In this document: positions 12,576-23,299 of the stretch, piece by piece
Layout: every line of letters begins with the position of its first letter
How positions within the stretch are numbered: the stretch's first letter is position 1
Source: Neckera pumila
Lineage: Eukaryota; Streptophyta; Bryopsida; Hypnales; Neckeraceae
Direction of reading: 5' to 3'
Assembly: GCA_963969595.1 (NCBI GenBank)
Contig: OZ018410.1
Location: forward strand, 30,694,913 to 30,758,912
DNA length: 64,000 nucleotides
Made by a program: the position numbers and the translations under genes
The notes under the pieces: model-generated
The model's database searches: none
Told to the model about the DNA's origin: nothing
Seen by the model: only the letters and a program-made list of their open reading frames with translations

Positions 12576-14237
12576 GGATGATTGCAAGAAACACCTGTAC
12601 TATTTGTTGCATTTTACAATAGTACTCATGATTTTTCCTAGAATACTATAAAATTAGAGAAAAAAATTTAAATTTTCAAAAAAATATGACTAATGTATAC
12701 ACCTTTAAGATGAAGATAACCACCAAAGGAAAAGCCTAGGAAAATTCTCTAAGTAGGAGAACTAGAAAAGTGCCCAAACTCAAGAAAATAGATACTTTGA
12801 TGTTTAAAGTAGTTAAAAATAAGAAAAAAATTAAATAAATAGAATAAAAATTGGCCGTTTTTAAGATCTCTATGAAAATGGTCATTCACCAAAAAAAACA
12901 CCAAAAAAATGTTTTATACGTTTCAAAATGCAAGTTGAATGAAGCTCACTTTGTGGACTTCTACACTACATAAAATTAGATATTTTAGAATTGCTTTGGA
13001 TCATAGCTATAAGTCTGCTAGAAGACCATTTCCTCCAAAATTTCAACTCCAAATTTGTTTTTTTGGGTACTAAATACTACTAAAAACCATAAAACTGGCA
13101 GGTGTGATATAATATCAAGGACTACTATTAACCCCTAAAGCACTGAACATGCTTTTTTGAGACCATAGCTTTTGGGGGCAGCTCACTACGAGTGGAGGTT
13201 TTATTTTTTTCTTTGAAATTTTCGCACAACATTTTCCCGAGGAGTAGCTTTAAGGCCCAACAATTTTCATAACTTTTGATTACAGGATTAAAAAGTTATT
13301 GCATGATATGTAATTTTCATTGCTCGGCGGGCAGCCCAGGCAGCAAAAAAAACTTCTTTAAAAATCACTTTTTAAAAAATTTAAAATTTAAAATTGTTTC
13401 TTTAGATTTACATGTAGGTGGGAAGCTTTGAAACATTCCATTTGGATCTATGTATAAAAAGTTATGAGGATTCTTAGTTTGAGGGTAGTTGTGGAATCTC
13501 AACTCTAAAATAACCTTGAAGTCCTTTATTTCACTCAATTTTCAATATTTTTGAAAGAAAAAAGAACCTTGGGTGTAGATTGTTTATTACAACATTACAA
13601 CAGTTGGGATTGGCAATTTTCAATTCCATAAATAAATTATTAACAATTTAGTGTTTTGAATCATTCTCTACCTCTTCCTACTTACTATTTTTTTCCTATA
13701 TGTTGTAGAATTCTAAATGATCTGAATTTTTTCAAGCATGTATCCAACTTGTCTAGGAAAATGAATCCAAAGAGTAACCACCATTTTGGACATTTTTCAT
13801 ACAAATGTGACCTTGTGAAGGGCAGCTGCCCGGATTTTCGCAGGGACAAAAAATGGATTTTTGTCAATTCAACCGCTATTATCTTGCAATCCACACGGCG
13901 GAAAATTCTGAAATTTTTTCCACATCTTCTCAAACAAGTTTACTAAAAGATCCTACGGTTAAATGTGTCCAAATTTTTTTTCTAAAATTTGATACTTGTA
14001 TTAGAAATTGTTGTTTTGGAGCGTTTTTGGTGAAAACATAGTCAAAAACCTTTAGGGGTTAAATAGTAAAAAGAAATTCAAAAATTTCCAAAAATCAGAC
14101 AAGGTGTATAATAGTTATAAGTACCTTGTCTATGAATTTGGTGTCATTTGGAGTCAAACCGCAAAAGTAATAGCCAAAAAATTAATCAGCATGCAACGTG
14201 TGATAGGAAATAGTACAAGTATTTCTTGCAATCACCC
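12576..14237 (+). mobile_element. TIR family 1 copy 2, interrupted by a TTAA-type element
   Basis: The left end is GGATGATTGCAAGAAACACC at 12576 and the right end is the reverse complement of GGGTGATTGCAAGAAATACT, ending at 14237. Flanks TTAT (12572-12575) and TTAC (14238-14241) are a probable 4-bp target duplication with one change. Total length is 1662 bp. Removing the nested element and one TTAA (931 bp) leaves 731 bp, matching the 730 bp of copy 1. The two copies lie in opposite orientation 11 kb apart. Confidence 0.92.
13132..14058 (+). mobile_element. TTAA-flanked piggyBac-like element, copy A
   Basis: A 927-bp element begins CCCCTAAAG and ends CTTTAGGGG, with TTAA on both sides (13128-13131 and 14059-14062). 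It is inserted in TIR family 1 copy 2. The uninterrupted relative (1535-2264, reverse-complemented) reads ctactaTTAAatagtaa at the same place, so the insertion duplicated exactly TTAA. No transposase is encoded; ORFs inside are short. Subterminal sequence near the right end (GATCCTACGGTTAAATGTG) is shared with the other copies. Confidence 0.93.
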
Positions 14238-14582
14238 TTACGTGTATTTGGAGCGCAAGTTTTTTGAATGCAAAATTTTTCTTGTTTACGCAAATAGAGT
14301 CTGGAAGGATTGCATATTTTTCCAAAGTTTTATTACAAAAAACTTAATTACCATGAATTTTTTAGTAGAAGGTTCTCTTTGATTTATAATGGTGATATAT
14401 ATAGACCTTTATTTTTTGACCGTAGGCTAATTGCAAAATCGATCAAGGGCTGGTTCCAATATTGACTGCCTTGCAACCAATCATATTGCGCTACAATTAC
14501 TTTGGGAATTGAGCCAAAAATTCACGAAAAGACATCATTCTATACCACCCAAAATATGGGTGATAAAAAATGGATAAACTAC
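14238..14582. other. AT-rich spacer, nothing recognised
   Basis: Only low-complexity AT-rich sequence between two transposons. No coding signal. Confidence 0.5.
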
Positions 14583-15654
14583 CACTACTAGAAAATGATG
14601 TCCAGATCAACAAAAACTCATTAAATTTTTGTTGAATTAGGCATTGTATCAATTGTTTTTACAGATTTTTGTTGATTTGGCACAAGGTAACAAAATGGTT
14701 ACAAATTGTTTGTTGATTTGGGTAGTACAATGTCTAAATCAACAAAACAATCAATACTTTTTTGTTCATGAAGACTTACAAAAGTTTTAAATAAATTTTT
14801 GCCATTTGGTCAATGTTTAAATGCCCACGATTCTATATACAATTTTTATTTTATATTAAATTTAATCATTCATAATTCAGTGATTGTTGAACTCCGCAGA
14901 ATCTTGTGACCGTATTCGTATAGTAGAATAAGTTTTTCAAATAAATTTTGAAGTAAGAAAAGTTAGAAAATCAAGCTCAATTTGATCTTCAAAAATCCGT
15001 TTGGGATTTGGAGCCTTTAATAAAAAGTTATGGACAAAATTCAAAGGGGGGATTGAAATGGACATTTTCTTTGACATATTTAAACATCCTCCCTAAATTT
15101 TGTTCATAACTTTTGACTAAAGAACCCATGTCTCAAATGGATTATTTAAAATGAAAGTTAATTTGATTTCATAACTTTTCTTAGTTCAAAGTTTACTCAA
15201 AAAATGTAAATTAATTTGCCAAAACGGCCACTAAAGTCTGCTGAGTTTATAAAGCAAAGGAAAAACATATGTAAGTAAAAATATAAATCTTATAGAACTC
15301 CCATTATATTCATCAAAGATTATGGATGGTTCAATGATTTAAAACCTAAGACCTCAACCACAAGGTACAAGGTTCAAAACCCATTGGTGGCGGCCGTTTG
15401 CATGGCGTATTTGCGTAGGTGGCAACTCTCTTACTTATGATGTGGCACTTGCCATGTGGCAACCTCCCGTTGGCCAAATTTTTCTTTTTTTTAAATTTTT
15501 CTTTTTTTTCACATATCCAAATCAACAACCAAAACATCAATTTTTTATTAGGCAATGTCCAAATCAACTTGATCAAAGCCTCTCCAAATTGTTATCAATT
15601 AGAGTGTTTTTTTGTTATTTTTTTGTTAAATTGGTCACTAATTTTCTAGTAGTG
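14583..15654. mobile_element. Non-autonomous CACTA (CMC/EnSpm) element, 1072 bp
   Basis: Both ends carry the perfect 14-bp terminal inverted repeat CACTACTAGAAAAT, and the triplet TAC flanks the element (14580-14582 and 15655-15657). CACTA ends with a 3-bp duplication are diagnostic of the superfamily. Subterminal copies of a TTGTTGATTTGG / ATCAACAAAA motif occur in both orientations, as expected for transposase-binding repeats. The interior includes a palindromic core at about 14926-15205 that is related to the core of the element at 21256-21848. There is no transposase ORF. Confidence 0.93.
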
Positions 15655-16170
15655 TACCGTAATATACCATTAGTAGAAGAAGTATTAATTGAGAGAAGTC
15701 ATTGAACAAGTGTCATTATATGAATATATCATTTGTTGCTCTTTACATTCTTTTGAACATGATGTACTTTAACATATGGATGCACTGATAAGCTAGCCTA
15801 AGAAAGGATGCCTTTATATTAGGGCCTAAGTCCAATTCCAAGTTGGTCCAATTCCAAGTTGGCCCAATTTACAAATATAAGGCCAACTCAAATCAAGTCC
15901 GAGTGCAAAAATTGGGTCAAGGATATATGGTCACTCAATTTTTAGCTCTTGGCCAATTTCTTGTTGCCAAAACACCGCATCATAAATGACAATATAATAT
16001 AAAAGAACATTGAATTGGCTTTTAATGTAAAATCTTTAGGTTCAATTAACAATCTAAGCACTTCTATTGATTAATTTCAGTTGTTTTGAAATCAAGCCAA
16101 CAATTGAATCCTAATATAAAGTGATTGACAATAAAGGTAAATGCAAAACTTGAAATAAGTAAGTTCTTAA
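15655..16170. other. Spacer with a short tandem duplication
   Basis: No gene is seen. A GTCCAATTCCAAGTTG unit is repeated twice at about 15829-15866. The rest is AT-rich. Confidence 0.5.
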
Positions 16171-17092
16171 CCCCTAAAGTTCCTTGACTATGTTCTCACT
16201 AAAAATGCTCCAAAACTGCCATTTTTGGTACAAATACCAAATTTTTGAAAAATATCATTTTTGGACACATGTAACCATAGGATCTTGTAGTACTCTGGTT
16301 TGAAAATGTGTAGAAAAAGTTTCAAAATTTTTCATCAAGCAGATTGGAAGATATTAGCATTTGAAGTGGCAAAAGTTTTTTTTTGGCCTTGCAAAAAACC
16401 AGGCAGTTGCACTTCACAAGGTCAAATTATTATGAAAAAAATTCTAAAATGGTTGTGCTTCTTGGGATTCATTCTTCAAGGCGAATTGGCTACATGCTTG
16501 AAATTTTTTAGATTATTTGGAATTGTACAACATATAGGAAGAAAATAGTAAGTAGAAAGAAGTAGAGAATGGTTCAAAACACTAAATTGTTAAGAAGTTA
16601 ATTATGGAATAGAAAAATGTCAATCTCAATGGTTGCAATGTTGTAATAAACAATCTACATTCTACAATTTTAATTTTTTTGAAAATATTGAAAATAGAGT
16701 GAAATAAACGGCTTCAAAGTTTATTTTAGAGTAGACAATCCATAACTGCCCACAAACTAAAAATCTTTGTAATGTTTGACTCTTTGATCAAAATGGAATG
16801 ATTCAAAGCTTTCCACGTATATATAAATCTAATAAACCAATTTCAAATTTTTATTTTTGAAAAAAGTGATTTTTTTTTATCTGTTCGGACTGCTCGAGTT
16901 GAGAAACAAACAACATATAAGGCCATAATTTTTGATTCGTATGTCCAAATGTCATGAAATTTGGTACATATGAAAGGTATTCCTTGTCCTCGCCTTCTAT
17001 AAAAGTTCCAGGCTAAAATATGCAAATCTCCAATCACACATACCTGCCCAAAATTTCTATGTTGCCAAAAAAAGGATATTGGTTCTTTAGGG
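16171..17092 (-). mobile_element. TTAA-type piggyBac-like element, copy B
   Basis: The left end is TTAA|CCCCTAAAGTTCC (TTAA at 16167-16170). The right end is GGTTCTTTAGGG at 17081-17092, followed by TTTG, a degenerate TTAA. Internal sequence is the inverted counterpart of copies A and F (for example ACATGTAACCATAGGATCTTG near 16265), so the copy lies in minus orientation. Length about 922 bp, no transposase. Confidence 0.85.
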
Positions 17093-17623
17093 TTTGCGCC
17101 AATTGAACTTCAAACAATTGTTGAGTCAATTTTACTCTTTGGAAGTACAACTCTCCAATATACCGCTCGCGTAGGTCAGCTTCAACCCTTGTGTGTCGAA
17201 ATGGTTTAATTATTTACAAAATTGACCCAGAAGTAGGGTATAAGCTAGTATGCTCTTAAAGTGACCATTTAAGCCTACCTAACTCATCATTGACAGTAGA
17301 ACATACTTCAAGCAACATGTCAGTCCTTCCTAGATAGGGGTCGCAATTAGAACATGGTTGATTTTAGGTGTAGTTACCTTACCCAGTTAAGGATGGTGAT
17401 GCACTTTTACCCTAACGGTGGAGATGCTAGTACATACCGGGTCGGTATTCCCTTCCCAATCCAGAAACTCTGAACGCTCACAACGCACCATCCTATCCAC
17501 AGGCAGGCTTCTCTCCTTTCCTCGACAACAGCGATGTTTCTCCGCGCCTCTGCTGCATTGTAGCTCCAATTCGAGCTCCAAGGAATCCCATTGCTCCCCC
17601 TCTGCTGCCTGGCGACCTTCCCC
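17093..17623 (+). promoter_or_regulatory. Upstream region and probable leader of RPL3
   Basis: This 530-bp interval separates a transposon copy from the RPL3 start codon. The last 170 bp are C-rich and pyrimidine-rich, which fits a transcribed plant leader. No clear TATA box at a convincing distance was identified, so promoter position is not assigned. Confidence 0.4.
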
Positions 17624-18973
17624 ATGGCGGCCGCGGCGTCCATTTCCGCTGTCTCTGCGAGTTTCACGACCCTGTCGCTCCAGCACAAGGCTCAGCAACC
17701 AAGCTCAACTTCCCTCGTCGCATTGCCTTCTTTCCATGGCCTCAAGGCGACCGCGCTTTCCGACGCCTCCCTCCAAGCTCGCGTCGCTTCACAATGCGTG
17801 ACTGCGACGTCTTCCTCGTCGTCTTCCCGAGGGGTTGTGACGATGGGGCCTCTGGAAGCAGGCGTGGGCATGATGGGCACCAAGATGGGCATGATGACCG
17901 TGTTCACTTCGGATGGGAAAGCAGTGCCCTGCACTGTGGTGGGATTCCACGAAGGAAACATTATCACGCAGGTGAAGACGGACGCTACTGATAGTTACAC
18001 TGCCGTGCAAGTCGGGTATCGAAGGGTGCGCGACCGCAAGCTGACGAAACCCGAGCTCGGACACCTCAGTAAGGTGGGCGCCATCCCTATGCGCCATTTG
18101 CAGGAGTTTCGGGTGGTGTCGGCAGAAGGGTATGAGCCGAACCAGAGGCTGGAGCTTGAGGAAATCTTCAAGGAAGGTGACTTGATTGACGTCGTGGGAA
18201 ACAGCATTGGAAAGGGTTTCCAGGGTTAGTCAATTGCACCATCTCTCCCTCCCTTTCTCCAATTTTTCATCGAATTCTGCCGTTCAGTGAATGCATTCAC
18301 AGTTATCCGGGTTCGCATTCTTAAGGCATGGTTGCCATGGATTTTAGTATTCACGGCAATGCCGTGACGGTCTTTCCTTCTTCTGGCTTCAAATTGTATC
18401 CTCCAATTTTGAAACCCTAGAGTTGGAAACCTACTCCTAGCTGTTTTGAGTGATTTTTGAAGGTCACGAGAGGAATTGCATCTACATGGAAGCATTTTCT
18501 TGAGTATGAGAGAATCTACATTTCTTACAAGTCATACGTTGGAATGACACTGGCATTTTAAATGGATGACTGTGCAAACCCCGGGACAGGTACTTTCTCT
18601 CAAATGGTATCCCTCCCTTAAGCCCTTGGCTTGGCAAGTATGGTTTGTGTATTCGTCGGTAAGATTTTAATTGCAATGCGCAGGTGGTATTAAGAGATGG
18701 AACTTCGCGAGAGGGCAGATGACTCACGGTTCCAAATCAAAGAGGCAACTGGGATCCATTGGAGCTGGAACAACACCTGGACGTGTGTACCCGGGAAAGA
18801 TGATGCCGGGGCAAATGGGAGGCGGCAGGACCAAGATTCGGAAGCTGGAGATTGTGAAGGTGGATACGGAGCTTCGTGCTCTTTTGATTAGAGGGGCTGT
18901 TCCAGGGAAGCCGGGCAACTTGCTCAGGATAACACCCGCGAAGATTGTTGGCAAGAATATCCCTAAGAATTAG
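17624..18973 (+). CDS. RPL3: 50S ribosomal protein L3, plastid precursor
   Basis: The gene has two exons, 17624-18224 and 18684-18973, joined in phase across a GT-AG intron of 459 bp to encode 296 residues. Residues 1 to about 73 are Ser/Ala-rich with few acidic residues, as in chloroplast transit peptides. The mature part begins near [21 protein letters not shown], typical of bacterial-type uL3 (GTKxGMT). The loop of uL3 is recognisable after the splice: [25 protein letters not shown] and GGGRTK. uL3 binds 23S rRNA early in assembly of the large subunit and lies near the peptidyl transferase centre. ATG at 17624 is chosen because the upstream open frame has no other ATG. The organellar target could be mitochondrial, but the close match to the chloroplast form favours the plastid. 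Confidence 0.95.
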
Positions 18974-21255
18974 GTCTTGCGGGAAGGTAGTCTCTTACTT
19001 TTGGTCATTTGTTGTTTGTGGGAAGATAGAAAGCATTAGAATTGCTATAGGTGAAAATGTGCTCTAGTTATCAATCACCTTGTAGGCCTAGATTCGTGGG
19101 GAAAGATTTGAAAGCAAATTGTTGTTGCTGGCAACCGCTCCAATGCTGGGTCATTTTGAAGAAGAAATTTTCATGTGCATTTGCTCCGCTATCGTATCAG
19201 CTTCATGCCCACCTGCATACATTCTGCAGTGCAAACTCGTGGTAGGCAATGGTAGGCAATGGAATGTCCGTACCCGGCGTAGAACATAAGGTAGAGGATA
19301 CTAGTTGTATCACTTAAAGCGTGTCAACAAATGTAGGAACTTGTAGATTTGGGGGGAGATGTATGGAGCTGTGGAGAGATCCTTGAGTACTTCTGTCGAG
19401 ATCAAATCAATTTGGTATAAATTTCTTATGCAATTTCAAAGTGGGAGGGTGGGAGGTTGTAGACCATTAGAAGTTATTCTTACACAACTCCATTTCATTA
19501 ATAGATCAAGTTATGTTTATCCCTTTGCTAATTTTTTAAACCAATTGTAGGAGAAAGTGAATAAGTGAGTTGTTAGAAATAGGGGTCTTTATTGGAGACG
19601 ATAGAATTATTGGCTTCCCTTTGTTAACCTTTCAGTTTTGTGAAAAGACAAGAGATATTTGAATTTCATGCAAGCTTTGTTATATTTTATTATCTCTATC
19701 CATTGGAAGATTAAGCAAATGGTGCGTAATTGCGTACTGTTTCAAAAATTTTGAATCTTATATGTCCAAAATCATGAGATTATTAGAATTATTATAGAAA
19801 AGTTGCATTGCTTGAGTACTTTGGAGACGTTGCAATGGTGTACTTTGGTATATTTGGATGTCAATCTTTCTGAATTTGAAAAAATTGGCTAGAAGCATCC
19901 AATGTGTCTTTAGGGGAAATGCTTGATTTGGAAACATTCAAAAATATTCAATATCATAAGACTTTAAATCCCCTATTTTATCTTTAAATTTTTTAAATTT
20001 TTTGTTGTTAAACAAAAATGATGGCCTATTTTTGGACATTTGGACTCTTTCACTTTCTAAGCCTTCAAAAATAGAACTTAGAATTGCAATAATTTAGTGA
20101 CTTAATAGAGTTTTTCAAATTTTAAAAATAGAACATAAATTAAACTTGATAGGTTTTATGTTTTGGTTTAATTTTAAAGGTTTTGTAATATTTTGAGGCC
20201 TAAAACTAATTCAATGCATTCTTTCCCAAACTAAAGTTTTATGTATCTAAAGACACAGCAAAGTGGTATAAGAAATTCATAAACTTCTTACTTCTTAGAC
20301 CAACTTAAAATGCCTCATCTTCATGAATGTTGATACATTTGAAAGTAATTCCCCCATGAACAAACAATTCTTGGATGATTACTCATGGCTCATGCATTGA
20401 CATCATAAATTATAATGCAAAATTATGTCCAAACATACTATATGTTTAATATATACCATATTAAAATCCTCCTTCAATTATTTCATTATTGGAACATGTC
20501 ATCAATTAATTGTAGAATTCAATTCTTGTAAATTATTTTAACGTCAATCAATCCAATCACTAATACAAAATATCAATTGATTAATACAACTACTAAAAGT
20601 TAATATAGTCAGTGCTCAAAGAACCAAACACATATTATCACTAACAAATTTTGCATGTGACATTTAAACTAGTGTTATCTTTTATCAGAGTCACTTTAAA
20701 TAATGTCAATAATATTCATGTCATCTAACATTCAACATACAGTTAACAAAAAAACAAAAAAACTTGAAAATAACCAACCCCTAGCGACTAAAATTCCCCT
20801 CTAGATTATCCACTTCGCAAACCCACTTCATTCAATATCACACTATACAATTATATAATAAAATCCAAAATTTCTTGGATGTTTACATCAAAAGACAAGA
20901 TTGTGAAGAATGAAGATTAGAAATTATCCATGTGGTGAGAGTTTGAAAATCACATACTAGTTGGTTGACATTGTATGTATACTGAGGGCATCGCCATTGC
21001 AGACTCGCCAAGGAGGGGTGCCAAGTGGGTTTTAGTGAGTGGATTTGAAGAGTGGGGCTTTACCACTCCTCTGCCCCACTGCTGATGCGCCAAACAAGGG
21101 CGCCAAATATGTAATAGGTGCCAGATATGTAATGCAAAAGATTTTGATGGTTTTAAAATTAAACTCAAATTTTTACTTAGTTCGTTGAGAACTAGATCAC
21201 ATCGTTTCAAAGGCGTTTCCAACTTAGTTTGTAATTTTGAGCTAATGAAGAAGCT
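18974..21255. other. RPL3 3' flank and AT-rich intergenic spacer
   Basis: The first few hundred bases are probably the RPL3 3' untranslated region. Beyond that the sequence is AT-rich without supportable ORFs. A ~45-bp block at about 19430-19480 (CAATTTCAAAGTGGGAGG and on) recurs in a NUP43 intron at about 30537-30580. A GAGGGCATCGCCATTGC string near 20982 looks like a transposon end, but no partner was found. Confidence 0.45.
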
Positions 21256-21848
21256 CACTATATACACATGGGGGGGTCGGAGGTAGAACAAACACTGTGG
21301 GACAAGTAAATTAGATGTAGGAGGAGCTCTACCACTAATAGTTTATTCACAATTATGAATTGTGTTAAAAGTAGAATTTCAGACCTCATTTAGGCATAGT
21401 AGAATAAATTTTTCTAAAAAACTTTGAACTAAGAAAAGTTGGAGAATCAAATTAAATTCCATCTCCAAAAACTTGTTTAAGATTTGAGTCTCCAATCAAA
21501 AGTTATGGAGAAATATCAGAGTGGGGTTGGAAGGGATTTTTTTTTACATTTTCAAACATTCACTCCCCATTGCAACCCTACTGTGAAATTTCTCCATAAC
21601 TTTTGGTTGGAGACTTGAAATCTCAAAAAAAAATTGGAGATGGAATTTAACTTGATTTTTCCAACTTTTGTTAGTTCAAAGTCTTTTTGAAAGAACTATT
21701 CTACTATGCCTAAATGAGGTCTAAAATTCTACTTTTAATATAATTCATAATTTTGAATAAACTATGAGTGGTGGAGCTCCTACACATCTAGTTTATTTAT
21801 CCCACATTGTTTGTTCTACCTCCTACCACCCCATGTGTAAGGTAGGGG
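21256..21848. mobile_element. Full-length palindromic (foldback) element, CACTA-like end
   Basis: The two halves of this 593-bp segment are reverse complements along nearly their whole length, centred at about 21550. The left half runs TACACATGGGGGGGTCGGAGG onward, and the right half ends CCTACCACCCCATGTGTA. The left end starts CACTA and the triplet GCT flanks both sides (21253-21255 and 21849-21851), suggesting a CACTA-derived element whose right end has changed (TAGGGG for TAGTG). Its core is related to 14926-15205 inside the CACTA element. A transcript would fold into one long hairpin. Confidence 0.75.
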
Positions 21849-23290
21849 GCTCTAAAATTGCGCGGTCATTTTGAACTGCATCTACAAGTGGGTCAGAAAC
21901 GGTCCAGTACGTTCTTGAAATGGAGGAATTTTTTTTTGGCCAAAGCATGTCATCATTATTGTGTGGTATTAAGTCACTCAGGAAGCAAAAGGGAACATGG
22001 ATGTGCTATTCATGAGTCAGAAGAACTTGATTAATATTTTGAAAGGCAAATTCAGTGAGAACTATAAAATATTATTAACAATGGAGGCTGCTATGAATGA
22101 AATAAGAAGTTGAATATGAATTTGCCTGCCATTCACAAGAGACATTCATTATACAAACATGAAAAGACTATTATAGGGCGCTTTAATAATTGCTTCAAAA
22201 TCAAGAGAGCAGTTTTACATGCGATGGCATTTGATTCTAACAAAGACTTGAACAATTTCATTAAGGGAGCGCAGACAGAATTTAATGCATTAAATTACTC
22301 GATCCGGGCAAGACATGGCCGTTGGTCTAGCTTCTTGCTTGAAGCATAGAGTCAAAAATGAAGCAGGTCTGTTGTAATGGCAAGGAAGCCTGACAAGATA
22401 GTAAGAAGTAAATTGTAGGGTTTCACAAAGCTTACAAAGTTTCATCAAAGTAAACAATGAACTTAGTTAGAATCACTTAGTGAAGAAGCACAATGACAGG
22501 AGTTCCTACGATATCAATGACGGGCAGCAGCAGCGATGACAGTGATGAAGAAGAGCGGTGCTTGGAATGGCGTGGAAGTCCCGAGACAAGTGACTCTAGC
22601 AAAGATGACAATTCAAGGACCAAGTAGATTGGCAAAATGCCGAACTCTTCCAGTGGGCCTTAAATGAAGAAGAACGTGAAGCTGTGGCGGAGATGCGAGA
22701 GTCTAGATTGCTGCAAAGCAGCGCATCTAGAAAGGATTCCGGACCAAAAATCAAGGGCATCAGCAAGAGAGTTGTTTTGCGGTGTCAACCAGTGAACGAA
22801 GAAGATTCAAGTCATGACAACAACCGCGTCCTTAGAAGCTACGACAACTGGACAGCCTCCACCTTCCAAAACAACCTCCAGACCAATCACAACTTTATGG
22901 ACCATCAAGTGGAATTAACAAGCGGAAGTCGGAAGAAGGAGCGGTCCACCAAGGCAGTTGCAGGTCTCTCTGGAAGAAGCGCAAAGGAAAGTTGATCAGA
23001 GACCAAACAAGGGTAGTTGGCAAAGGTCCCGAGTTCCTAGATGGTGTGGATTGGTAGATCAGCAATTCCGGCAACAATAGCTTTAGAATGGGAGAGCGGC
23101 CAGGGCGTCCCATCGCCAGATCCCTATCTTTCAACTTGGAATAGCAAGTCACACAATTGCTGACTCCAGTGCCTAGAGGACATGATCATTTTACGTCCAT
23201 CGATCAGCACCATGCGGCAAATACTACGCCCAGATCGGACTTGCAAGTACGTCTTCCAAGAGAAATGCTGACCTACAACTCTCTCCACAA
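21849..23290 (+). other. Unrecognised transposon-like region upstream of the pogo ORF
   Basis: This stretch has codon-like, less AT-rich composition in patches. One open piece at 22110-22349 (79 residues) and another at 22684-22995 (103 residues, charged, Ser-rich) match no family I know. They may be 5' parts of the same element as the downstream transposase or of a host element it entered. No terminal repeat was found. Confidence 0.3.
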
Positions 23291-23299
23291 CATCTAGCA

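Noticed and set aside
15360..15400. tRNA-like B box (GGTTCAAAACCC) suggesting a SINE or tRNA
   Set aside because: It lies inside the CACTA element, there is no matching A box or cloverleaf at the right distance, and no second copy was found.
20977..21000. GAGGGCATCGCCATTGC as a Harbinger/hAT end
   Set aside because: No inverted partner was found before or after the foldback element.
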